Assembly: GCF_964340395.1 (NCBI RefSeq)
Contig: NC_135563.1
Location: forward strand, 13,517,151-13,544,650
Length of the DNA stretch: 27,500 nt
Direction: 5' to 3'
DNA from: Glandiceps talaboti
Lineage: Eukaryota; Hemichordata; Enteropneusta; Spengelidae
Part shown: positions 1 through 10,000 of the stretch, piece by piece
Layout of the letters: the number at the start of each line of letters is the position of its first letter
Position numbering within the stretch: position 1 is the stretch's first letter
Notes under the pieces: model-generated
What the model saw: only the letters and a program-made list of their open reading frames with translations
What the model was told of the DNA's origin: nothing
Databases searched by the model: none
Position numbers and translations under genes: made by a program

Positions 1-1395
1 CTAAAATGTTCTCACATACCAGTCTTTTCTGGACTCGCAGAAAAGTAAGAGCATGTTCCACTGTTGTCGCAAAAAGGCCTGGTGGTTTAACAACGACGGT
101 AGTTTTTACGACAAAGTCGTTTTACGGCAATGCCGATTTGGATGTTAGTGATCTGACCTCTTCTTGAAATGCCATTTAAATGTAATATAAGTTCAATTAT
201 TAGATCCACTTGTTTCTTTTAATTATTTTAAAAATGAAAATGAGTTGAAAGTGTTCTATTCATGATTGCCTGGTGACTACTGTACACACCACTTCTTCAG
301 TGATGGAGAATCAACAAAATATATTCGATTCGAGCGATGAATGAATGAATGAATGAATGAATGAACGGTGGAGACAATTCATGGTACTACTAGTATTTAA
401 ACAACGTCGCCTGGCAATCCCACGCCGCGTATTTAAGTAGAGCGATGATTCCTCTGCATGTAATAGTATGTACTTTATTTTGTGTGACTCGACACTGTTC
501 GTTTTACTTTTTATTTTCTTACAGGGTTTGTAAAGAAAAACAAAGGTTCTAGCGTAGGACCGAGAGCGACGTAGTGAAACCACTACAATATTGCATCTAG
601 TATAAAAGTATAGTTTCACTGGACTGCAAGAATGTTTTTTTTAATGAATTTTTGTGGTAGTTTCGTAGACCAATATTTCTATATTTGGCACTTTCATCCC
701 CTTTTCTGAAAATTTGATATTAGATAATTAGTAAACTCACTTCTAAAATTGAACCATTAGACAAAGTGTGTAAGCTGCTTCTTCTAATATTTAATAAGTG
801 TATTGCTACTTTCGTTAAACCTTCAACATACATATTGTTCCTGTCACTCGGTTAATTGCAGAACGCAAATATCTCTCATCCGTTAACAGTTTGGTCCGAG
901 TACGTACGTGCAAGTGTCTTTGGATGCTATTAATATCTAGTATTAAACGTACCTCCGAAACACCGGTATATCCGGTTGCCTCAAGCTGTGTCGGATTTGA
1001 ATGCTCTGAAGCAGTTCTTGTAGACATCGAGCTGTCCCGGATCCCGACCTTGTACGTGACGAATGTAAGGACCAAATCAAACCGTCTAACAGTTGCTCAG
1101 TGATGCCATCCACCAGAGTAAGTAAAGTAATTCGAGACAACCCAACATCACGTTATATGACGTACAAATGGGCGTGGGGATCGAACACGTGTCAGGGAGA
1201 ACTATTAGTAGATGTACTAGAAACAGAGTTTTACATGTAACAGGCCAGTAGTAAAAGTAGCACACGTAGGACGTACGTGTACACACAGTTGAAACGTTTT
1301 TGACGTCTAAAGTGTGATGACAATTCACATTTGGAAGTTACCTACTGTCAACGCTTCCACATGGTGCATCAAGTGGCGTACTCTCTCAATTTGAT
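1..1395. other. Gene-free left flank
   Basis: No recognisable coding exon or RNA gene. A tetranucleotide array (ATGA)n lies at about 337-364. The block 890-1085 is less AT-rich than its surroundings and open in several frames, but its translations match nothing I recognise. Confidence 0.5.
337..364. repeat. (ATGA)n microsatellite
   Basis: Seven uninterrupted tetranucleotide units are directly visible. Confidence 0.9.
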
Positions 1396-1656
1396 AATAC
1401 CATGGTAACGGATATGTCAAAGATTAACAAATGACACGACACTCTATCTGGCACATAAATAACATGCCCACTAAGGTTTCTCAAAGTTTAACGTAATCAT
1501 TTATGGTTACCATAGTAAACCGACAATAATTTCAAATTGCACATAACCCTTTCTTCTATATAGTCGCAATGACATACAAAGATGCGCTTCCATTTTTCAC
1601 AAAGTGTTGGATCCAAGGACAATATAAGTGAAATATTTTATGGTTACCATGGTAAC
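1396..1656. promoter_or_regulatory. Three X-box-like (RFX) palindromes
   Basis: GTTACCATGGTAAC at 1643-1656 is a perfect 14-bp palindrome matching the RFX X-box consensus GTNRCCN(0-3)RGYAAC. A near copy, GTTACCATAGTAAA, lies at 1506-1519, and a one-sided copy, ATACCATGGTAAC, at 1397-1409. Matches are by eye, and function is not shown. They may instead mark a decayed tandem repeat with a unit near 110-135 bp. Confidence 0.4.
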
Positions 1657-2965
1657 AAAGGTGAAAGAAATGTGACGTGAACCCTGTTGGTCATATTATG
1701 TCGTATTGATTACAATAGACTAAGTACATTTATGTATCCATGTACATTGTACAATCAAACAAGCACTCATCTATTGTAGTATACTTAGTATGTGGAAATT
1801 TGACTACAGTACTTACATAATACAGTGTTGTGGTTCATGTACAGATGAATGAAATGAAAAGTACAAATCACATGATTGAAAGAATGAATGCATACATAAA
1901 TAAATACAGGAGATATACATACGTACGTACGTACGTACATACTTACATACATACATACATACACACATGATAGTACTGTCTTGTAAAGTATTTTGGTCAA
2001 ACATTTACTCTCTGAATCACAATGATTTATCTTGAAAGATCTGATGATGGGGAGGGGCATCATATTTTAGAAAAAAAGTGATGGGGGGGGGGGCTCATCC
2101 TATTTTGGGCTTTACAGAGGGGTCAGAGACTGTTGTCAGTCACAGCCAGAGAAGCTGACCAGTTCCTGAAGGTGTTTTCCTTGTCTGTGCTGTGTATGCC
2201 ACGTTGACAGACACCAAACAGTGACGTCGTACACATTGAAGTAAAGTTTATTTACTTGATAATTAAACACAATCAGTGTATATCACACATTTATAAATTA
2301 TGGGTTTGACATTGTTTATCTTTCTAAATACAGAAGGTCCTCACAGTTTACTTCTGTTTACGCGTTAAACATGTAAATAAAGGTCGGTGTGCTCCTGACC
2401 TCGATATAAGATACATGCAAAGAGAAACACACCAAAACGTTCTTGGTGAAAGAATTTCAAAACAGCTGATTTTTAGGGGAATAGCCCTTCCAAGAGCTGA
2501 ATCCACAACTGTTGGAAAGATATTGTGAACTTAAATGGAAAAATAAAAGATCAATATAGCAGTCAATACATGCTATAGTTAGAACCCCTTTCAAAATCAT
2601 GGAAGTTTAATACTCGATGCTCAGGAATGAACATCGTCGCACTGCCACGGCATGTTTTACGGCACCGTTCTTTACGAGCCGCCCCACTTTTATTTCGAAG
2701 TGTAGCGGAAGAAATAACAGCTATGGTTTGCGAGACTGATGAATAAAAGGAATAATAATTATTATTGGGCAATTGTGGGAGAGGGTGGGGGTGGGGGTGG
2801 GGAAATCTAAGGGGTTGTTATTGTAGCCGTTACTTTTAAATATTCTATGATGGAAGGAATCTCACTGAAATTAAGTGCTATGTAATCATCAATACATCGA
2901 CCAAGTTATTTTCAGCTCAATTGAACATGTTGAAAGTGTCTTCGAGATATCATGTCAGTCAGACA
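1657..2965. other. Gene-free stretch with simple repeats
   Basis: No exon recognised. It contains a (TACA/TACG)n array at about 1914-1966, a G run near 2081-2091 and a (GGGGGT)n tract near 2777-2800. Confidence 0.5.
1914..1966. repeat. (ATAC/GTAC)n microsatellite
   Basis: Alternating TACG then TACA units are directly visible; the CGTACGTA part is self-complementary. Confidence 0.9.
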
Positions 2966-3072
2966 AACACACACACACACACACACACACTCACACGCAC
3001 ACACACATGCAGGCAGAGCTAGAGAGACACAGACAGAGGGACAGAGACAGAGAGTCAGAGACAGACCGACAG

Positions 3073-3150
<78 letters not shown>

Positions 3151-3165
3151 GACAAACAGAGACAC
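2966..3165. repeat. Compound (CA)n - (GACA)n microsatellite
   Basis: CA repeats (2966-3008) pass through a degenerate AGAGACAGA stretch into about twenty uninterrupted GACA units (about 3072-3150). Reading frames across it (HTHT, DRQT, VCLS peptides) are artefacts of the repeat. Confidence 0.93.
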
Positions 3166-3475
3166 ATATACATGTCAATATCAGTTTACACGTAAACCAT
3201 AATTTGATTAACTAGAAATTGCATAAGTAAACAAAGCAGATAGACACTGGAAAAATAATCTGTTCAACAGTTATACATTAATACACGAAAATTACAATTC
3301 CTTACTGAACGATCTACATAGCATGGCAAAAATCATGCAGATATCTTACCACCAAATGACATAACTTGGAAATTGTATCACTTGTCTTGTCACTTGTCTT
3401 GTCCATTACTGTACAAAACGCCAGATGTGGCTATACACGTACAGTTCGTCATGCATCACACTTTCAATTTTTCCC

Positions 3476-3814
3476 TTATTCCACATTGAGATTGACTAGT
3501 GATTTAAAAACTGCCACATCTTTTGCTGCTTTTGTACTTGGTGGTAATGAGTTCCATAGAGGTATAGTACGTGGGTATAGTGAATAGTGATAACAATCTT
3601 TATTGGAGCGAATGGTATTGTAGTTTAACTTCTGTGTTTGACGGGTGTTGTGTTTGGTTTGGTTTTCTTGATGAAGGTGTTTTATATTTGTAGGGGTGAT
3701 TCCGTGTGTTTCTTTGAAAATTGTGACGAGTCTTGACTTAGTTCTTCTATTCTGTAGTGATTCCCAGTCTAGAGTTTTTAGTATGGCTGTGATGCTTGTT
3801 GTGCGTCTGTAGTA
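3476..3814 (-). mobile_element. 5'-truncated LINE reverse transcriptase, C-terminal tail
   Basis: On the minus strand a 112-codon frame without a start Met ends at a TAA (3478-3476). It reads YYRRTTSITAILKTLDW, ESLQNRRTKSRLVTIFK, then after a spacer YPRTIPLWNSLP and AVFKSL. The order 'L..L.W..L..RR...RL...FK', then 'PRTI..WN.LP', then 'F(K)..L' is the usual C-terminal end of CR1/jockey-type non-LTR retrotransposon polyproteins. A stop lies just upstream of the first codon, consistent with 5' truncation. A GACAAGACAAGTGA-type repeat (about 3378-3404, seen as its complement) may be the element's 3' tail. The frame is still open, so the insertion is not very old. Family-level assignment is uncertain. 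Confidence 0.8.
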
Positions 3815-4112
3815 TTAACTTAATCATAATCATAAAATGTAATTTGGTGTTATTCATTGTATGACCTAGGTCACAATGGGTCATTGCATGCCTGATATTC
3901 AATATAGTTGTAACCTGTTGAGTTAGTATTACATGATCGTTATGTATAATATTACTATCATTTTATATAAAGTGATAATTATAGAGTAGAGGGTCACAAT
4001 CTGGCAATTTACCAAAAAAAAACCCGACCAAGTCAGTTTTTGTTACAGTAAATTTGATTTTTATAATCAGACATTCGCTTAGCATTGTTAATACAAAATG
4101 TAATTACAAACA

Positions 4113-4248
4113 CATAATATGCGTCAGTTGGTAGACAGGTGTTGAGAATCCGATCCCGGGATCCGATCCCTATTATGACGGTGGTGACATTTTTGCTTGT
4201 GTTAATACACAGACCCTCCACCAACGTTGGTGGAGAGTCTATGGTTAA
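4113..4248 (+). mobile_element. tRNA-derived SINE-like element with hairpin tail
   Basis: TCAGTTGGTAGA at 4124-4135 matches the tRNA A-box region. GGATCCGATCC at 4159-4169 is a slightly altered B box (GGTTCGAATCC), at the normal spacing. The body continues to a 30-bp hairpin at 4211-4240 with arms AGACCCTCCACCAAC and GTTGGTGGAGAGTCT (one mismatch). The tRNA cloverleaf itself does not fold cleanly, so a SINE head is more likely than a tRNA gene. Confidence 0.55.
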
Positions 4249-5160
4249 TACGAACATTATTAAAACCTAATGAAGCAGACTTATGTCTTAATTAATTTAG
4301 ATAATCAGAAGCAGTACAAGCATGGATGTATCTCCTAATACATCCATGGTACAAGTAAAACGCATATCATGAACCGATTTCAACAACTACTTTCTGGGTG
4401 TATCTTTCTTGTCATTTGTTACTTTCACTTCAAACCGTTAACCCAATATTTGACAAATGTGTCACTTTTGATTGGTTTAAAAAAGTTTAACATTAACATA
4501 CTGAGTCCATTCTGGCAAACCAGTATTTCTTCCACGACACTGCGAACGTCGTGGACGGTGCCGTAAAAGAGGCTGTGGTTTACGACGATGACTGAATCCA
4601 GTACAAATGAAGATTTCAATACTTAAAGTGTACATTTGTACATGCAAAACCAAAGCGTGATAAAAATGAAGGAAGTTGGGTTTTGTGATAGTATAAAATA
4701 ACGAGAAATTGCTTGAAAATAAGCCACTCCAGGCACAGCCACAGAGCACTTCAGGAAGTACTTCATTTGCATATGGACAGGGCAGATTTTGGACATCGTG
4801 ACGTCACTTCGGGAACACAATCGAAAACGATGACTGCAATTAATGCAACCACATTGATGAACATCGAATGAGTATGAATATATTTGTTAAAGCAGAGTTC
4901 TGTTTGCATTCATTCACTTCAAATGAAAAAAGAAAAAACATGCGGCATGCGTCAGCTTGTAGCTTGATCCTCAAACATTATTATCAGCCGACAGTGGGGA
5001 TAGCTACAATCGCAAGCTTTTATTAAAGTACATTTAGTTATAATATTTAGTTTGTTGTTTGCAAAATTATACTGAATTTGACTCATAGACATGCCATCAC
5101 TAAAATATAACCTTCTCTTAAGAAAGGTAATTACAAATGACAGCATTTGGGGTGTCACTT
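4249..5160. other. Gene-free stretch
   Basis: No exon recognised. The segment 4524-4590 shares ordered short blocks, on the opposite strand, with 2632-2716 (see findings). Confidence 0.45.
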
Positions 5161-5290
5161 TGGTGTTCTTTTTTTTTTGGGGGGGGGGGGGGTAAGTTAG
5201 TGGGAGAGCTGGGATGGTCATTTGGAAACAATCATGAGTGGTAAATTACTGGGAGGGGAGTGGTCATTTCGAAACAAGGGGTGGGGTCAT
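5160..5290. repeat. G-rich repeat block
   Basis: A T run and a G run (about 5169-5192) are followed by two loosely repeated units containing GGTCATTTGGAAACAA and GGTCATTTCGAAACAAGG. It lies just upstream of the TIR-element fragment at 5310-5664. Confidence 0.5.
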
Positions 5291-5309
5291 CTTGTCTTGA
5301 TAGATTCTC

Positions 5310-5664
5310 CATATCCCTAGAATTCACACTCAAATTTTAAACCAATCTACCAAAATGTTTAACCCGAAAGCGCATCTTTTTAGATCACATTTGTTTATGA
5401 CAGATTTGATCATCACATCTTGAACAATGCTTTATCTCAATATCCCTAGAAACAAGCCCACAATTGTCAGACCAACGTAATCAGCATTTTTTGTTTCTTC
5501 ATGATTTCACCAATTTCACGATTAGACACTAAAAGTAGCATCTCCACCAAATATCAAATTAATTGGCACTGTGTTTTTTTATGCATAAGTAGCATACCTG
5601 GGATACAACCTGACAGCAATTAACCATGACAATAATACTACTGAACTTCATGTCAGTTGTGCTA
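5310..5664. mobile_element. Fragment of GCACAACTG-type TIR element (right end)
   Basis: The end CTACTGAACTT...CAGTTGTGCTA (terminal 11 bp at 5654-5664) matches the right end of the element at 7321-8704. Upstream, ATCCCTAG and CACCAAATAT...AATTGGCA-type phrases echo that element's internal 'catccctag' and 'accaaatttc..caatctg' units. The left end was not located. Confidence 0.6.
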
Positions 5665-6834
5665 AATTTGGCCAAATTGCAGCTAATATTGTCATGTCTT
5701 TGTATAAAAAAGATCTGTACAATACTTCTGGTGGTCAGCATTTCAATTTATTTAGAAAAGCTAAACATACAGTTGACAGCTGTTACAAAGTAGAGAAAAT
5801 CACAGAAAAAAAAAAGGACTATATTTTCTGATAAATATTGCATAACTTATATTGTTATCAATGACTGTGTGCCATTATGTGCTAAATAATTTGAAATCAG
5901 TTACAAGGATTGGGTAAAACAGTGTACTTATGTTTGGCATTGTGGAGACTGAGATCTGATGAGAGTTTTATGAAATTAAAATAATAAATATGTATATTGA
6001 TATTGAATTCAGACATTTTTATCTAGCACTATGTCTCTTACATGTACTGGCCTCGGTACAAGCATGCAATAAAGGTCAAACAATACCTTTTAAGACTTTG
6101 CTCAAAATCAGTGCATACTAAGTAGGCAAATTTGCATATCAATAAATCTGACTAGTTTGTTTATTGACTCAAAACATAAGGGAATATGAGTAACTTTGCA
6201 TAAGAAGCGAAGCCAAGGGATTTTCTACACTGATGATAATTATCAGAATAATACTCATTAAAAGAATATTGAAGCTGTGCTTATATGTTTTTTTTGGAAG
6301 GCAATTTTTGCAGCAAATTTAAAGCTATCGATAGTCTGCTACTTCTGATTGAGAAATATAATTAACCACATGCTATTGGCAGAACTCAAACTCAGTATTT
6401 GTCAAAATATTTAAATTTGATGACATAATTTAGTAATGTATACTAAAATATTGAGGAAAACATGTACTATGTCAGATGCTAGAAATTGATTTTTAATGCC
6501 ATTGAAGGCATGTGTCAAGACAAACATTACATTAGAATAGTTTACTTTGGAAGTATTTTCACCAACTAAAAAACATTATAAGCTCAGCTTGTGCCCCTTT
6601 AATAAACATAAATAAATAGTAATCAGCCTCACATTGTGCACTATGTGACATCAAGGACTGAGGAGCAGCACATGATTTGAGGGAATAATGAAAGAAGAGA
6701 CAGAGAAATAAGTAAAGGATTGTTGTTGTTTTTTTCAAATATGACCAAAAAGCTAACAAAAACAGTGTCTACAAATGTTCTGTCAAACCAAAATAAACTT
6801 TATATCTGTTGTGACATTCATGGTGTTACAACAT
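5665..6834. other. Gene-free region downstream of NANS
   Basis: AT-rich, with no exon recognised. It should contain the NANS 3' UTR on the minus strand. Minus-strand AATAAA candidates appear as TTTATT at 6160-6165 and 5748-5753. Confidence 0.45.
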
Positions 6835-7023
6835 TTAAGACTGTATGTTGCTTTCTAGTATAGAATCATCAAATTCCACAGACTTGCATAGTTTCTTGCC
6901 GACAAGTTCATAGATACGCTCTGGAGGGAAGCCTTTAGGTTCAGCTACTTTCACTGCTAGCATGTTAATGGTTAATGGTGTCTCTGCTGGGATATCACAG
7001 GCTGCTACTACACTTTTACCAAG
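6835..7023 (-). CDS. NANS: NANS coding exon 6 (SAF domain, stop)
   Basis: Encodes residues 291-352 and a stop codon, from LGKSVVAACDIP through VKVAEPKGFPPE and LVGKKL to ESNIQS. The acceptor is TTTTCAG above 7023. This is the SAF domain, which in the bacterial homologue reaches into the partner subunit's active site. The C-terminal tail is a few residues shorter than in human. Confidence 0.94.
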   Translation of the reverse strand, partial: LGKSVVAACDIPAETPLTINMLAVKVAEPKGFPPERIYELVGKKLCKSVEFDDSILESNIQS

Positions 7024-10000
7024 CTGAAAATAATAATATATATAACACAATTTTATTTTCTGTACTCATGAATTCATGTTAGAGCAGCCATACTAACTCA
7101 GTAATTCTATATGTTTCTCATGACCTGGCCAACCCTAGATTTCTTCAATCCGGTAAAATAATTTTTTTTTAAAATGATGCCCTCTATGGCAGGATTATTA
7201 GGAAAAAATTCACAACATCACATTGTACGATGGTGACCCCTCAAGCACATATCTGAGCAAAATCATTGTATATTGCTGAAATTTGGGAGCTTTACTAAAA
7301 AAATACCGCCAATGGCGTTGTAGCACAACTGTAGTTTTTAAAATGTTTATCCATATGCTAGTCTATGCTAACAATAGGTGTTTATTTGCTGAATAATTAT
7401 CCAGTTGCCTATCCAACCATGTTGTTATCTTTACGATAAATGCTATCATTTGGCTGTTGCTATGGGCGTGGTCATGTTGTTAGATATATTTGCATACATT
7501 TATGTATGTTTTTGTTCACTTGTGTATGAATTCCTGATATTGTCTTTGCAATATACGTGATCATTTGGCTGTTGCTATGGGCGTGGTCTTGTTGCTAGGA
7601 AAATTTACATACATTTTTTGAATGTTTATTCAATTGTCTATTAAACCCTGTTGTTATCTTTGTGAAATACACCACCGTTTGGCTGTTGCTATGGGCGTGG
7701 TCATGGTTACTAGGGTATTTGCATACATTTTTTGAATGTTAATTCATCTGTCTTTCTATTCCTGTTGTTATCTTTGCAATATACGTGATTATTTGGCTGT
7801 TGTTATGGGCGTGGTCTTGTTGCTATGCAAATTTACATACATTTTTTGGATGTTTATTCAATTATCTATTAAACCCTGTTGTTATCTTTGTGAAATACAC
7901 CACCGTTTGGCTGTTGCTATGGGCGTGGTCATGGTTGCTAGGGTATTTGCATACATTTTTTGAATGTTTACTCACTTGCTTACCAGATGATGTTGTTATT
8001 TGACCAAAATATACTGCCATTTGGTTGTTGCTAAGGGCGTGGTCATGGTCGCTAGGGCCAATTTTGTCAAAATGTTTTTTTAAAAATCTGCAGAATAACA
8101 GTTTCAGAAACATCTCGCCAAGTTTCAGACTAATTGACCAAGTACTTTTTGAGATATAAGTTTTTGACCAAAAATGAACATTTTTACACCTAATTTGCAT
8201 ATCACTCATGGAATCATGGTAAGCTTAACATTTCTTCGTCCATACATCCCTAGATACATTCCCATTAAATTTCAGCCCAATCTGCTCAGTAGTTTTAGAA
8301 TTATAGATTTTTAACCAAAAAGACACATTTTTAGCCCTAATTTGCATATCACTGATGGAATCATCCCGTCATGAACAAATCTTACTTTACACCACCTTAA
8401 GAATGTTCCCACCAAATTTCGCACCAATCTGCCCAGTAGTTTCTGAGTTTAAGTTTTTTGACCAAAAATCACATTTTTTGACCCAAATCACACACCTGTG
8501 ATGCGATCATTTTGATTTGAACAATTTCCCAACTAGACACCCAAAGTAATGGACCCACCAAATATCGTGGCAATCGGTTCAGCGGTTTTTGACTTTAAGT
8601 TGTTTACACACACACACACACACACACATCCACACACACACACACACAGACAGACAGACGCCGGGCGATCCCTATAGCACTACTGAACAAGTTCAGTTGT
8701 GCTAACAAATGATTCAAAGTTTTCTTCTAACTTTAATTATCATTTCTAAGTCATTCAGAATGTTAAAATATGATTATCAATTGAAAGCATCAACAACATG
8801 GACACATACATTTCCTTTTTAACTTTTTTTCTATTTTTTTAACCACAACCAACTCATTATTTTTGGTGAGAAACATAAAATTAAAAAGGGCCGACCTTAT
8901 GTGCTAATGTTTCCAAACATTACAGAGAGACATGCTTTATCTGTTGTATGATAAATAGAATCTCACATCCCTGATAGGCTTAGTTGGAATATCTCACATG
9001 AATCGGGCAATTTTTCTCTCATGCAAGCCACAGACAAATGCAAGACAAAAATTCCCTAAACAAGTGTGAGAAATTCACTCTTAGACCATTGGTGTGTAGG
9101 ATTATTTTTCTCATGTCCTCTTTATTCTGGTGAAAACAAAGTTTCACTCGCACATTGAAACAGAGTGTGGGACCAAATCAACGCCGTACTTGTTGTCTCA
9201 CGTTCTCAGACTACAAGAATGTGAGTTTACCTTGTTAAAAGTACCCATTTCACAGGCTTGAAGGTCTTTTACTGTACTTCCCATAGCTCGTTCTACTACA
9301 CGGATCTCAGCGATTAATTCTTTCAGTTCAGCTGGTTCTAGAAGAGAACAAACACAAGCAATTATAGACGGTGAGATACGAACAATAACATTATAACAGC
9401 CATATGACATGTTTGAAATGATGAATAAACATTTGAATTGTGTAACATATGGTGTGCAGCTTCTCTCACCATTGTAATTAATTTCACCAATTTAAAGTTT
9501 ATAATTGTATGAACTTTGACTTTTCTGTTCAGGAGTAACCTGGTCTTCATCTCAGACACAGCCCCTAACATTTCAACTTATTCATTTATATTCTGAAGTT
9601 TTACAAATATGGCCGTCATTCTGTAATTATTAAAAAAAATGTTTGACTATTTACCTAATGATGCCTTGTGATCATTTCCCTTCCATGTTTTGTCCATAGT
9701 TATGTGTCTTTCCACTACTTTAGCACCCATAGCAACTGCTGCTAAGGTGATTGTCATTCCGCCTTCATGTCCGGAATACCCTATAGGTATATCAGGAAAT
9801 TCCTTCTGGTATTGCTGAGAGGGGTATAGAAGTGAGGAATATTAACACATTAGAAGTTCAGTTGACATGTCAGACCTTGATAAAACTGGCTTAAATGTAC
9901 AACAGTAAAGCTTAGTTTGGATTCATGGATGGCTGTTAATGTAATACACCCCTCAAAAATAAGTTTAAATCTTTTGCTGTTACTTTGTTTATGAAATTCC

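Larger units (their letters stand above)
7321..8704. mobile_element. 1.38-kb non-autonomous TIR element in NANS intron 5
   Basis: TAGCACAACTG at 7321-7331 is perfectly inverted at 8694-8704 (CAGTTGTGCTA). This is consistent with a TA target duplication and GCACAACTG termini. The right end is itself a hairpin (about 8674-8704). Inside are a 114-bp tandem array (about 7380-8060), then degenerate repeats carrying 'accaaatttc..ccaatctgcccagtag' and 'aatttgcatatcact', then a CA microsatellite. No transposase frame is present, so it is non-autonomous. Two other fragments of the family lie at 5310-5664 and from 14151. Confidence 0.7.

Noticed and set aside
2875-3195. Reading frames rich in HTHT, DRQT or VCLS
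   Set aside because: They translate the CA/GACA microsatellite in different frames and are not genes.
4113-4170. A functional tRNA gene
   Set aside because: A and B boxes are present, but the B box is altered and I could not fold acceptor and anticodon stems; a SINE head fits better.
7736-8209. Several 70-115-residue frames over the 114-bp array
   Set aside because: They are produced by the tandem repeat, appear on both strands and match nothing.
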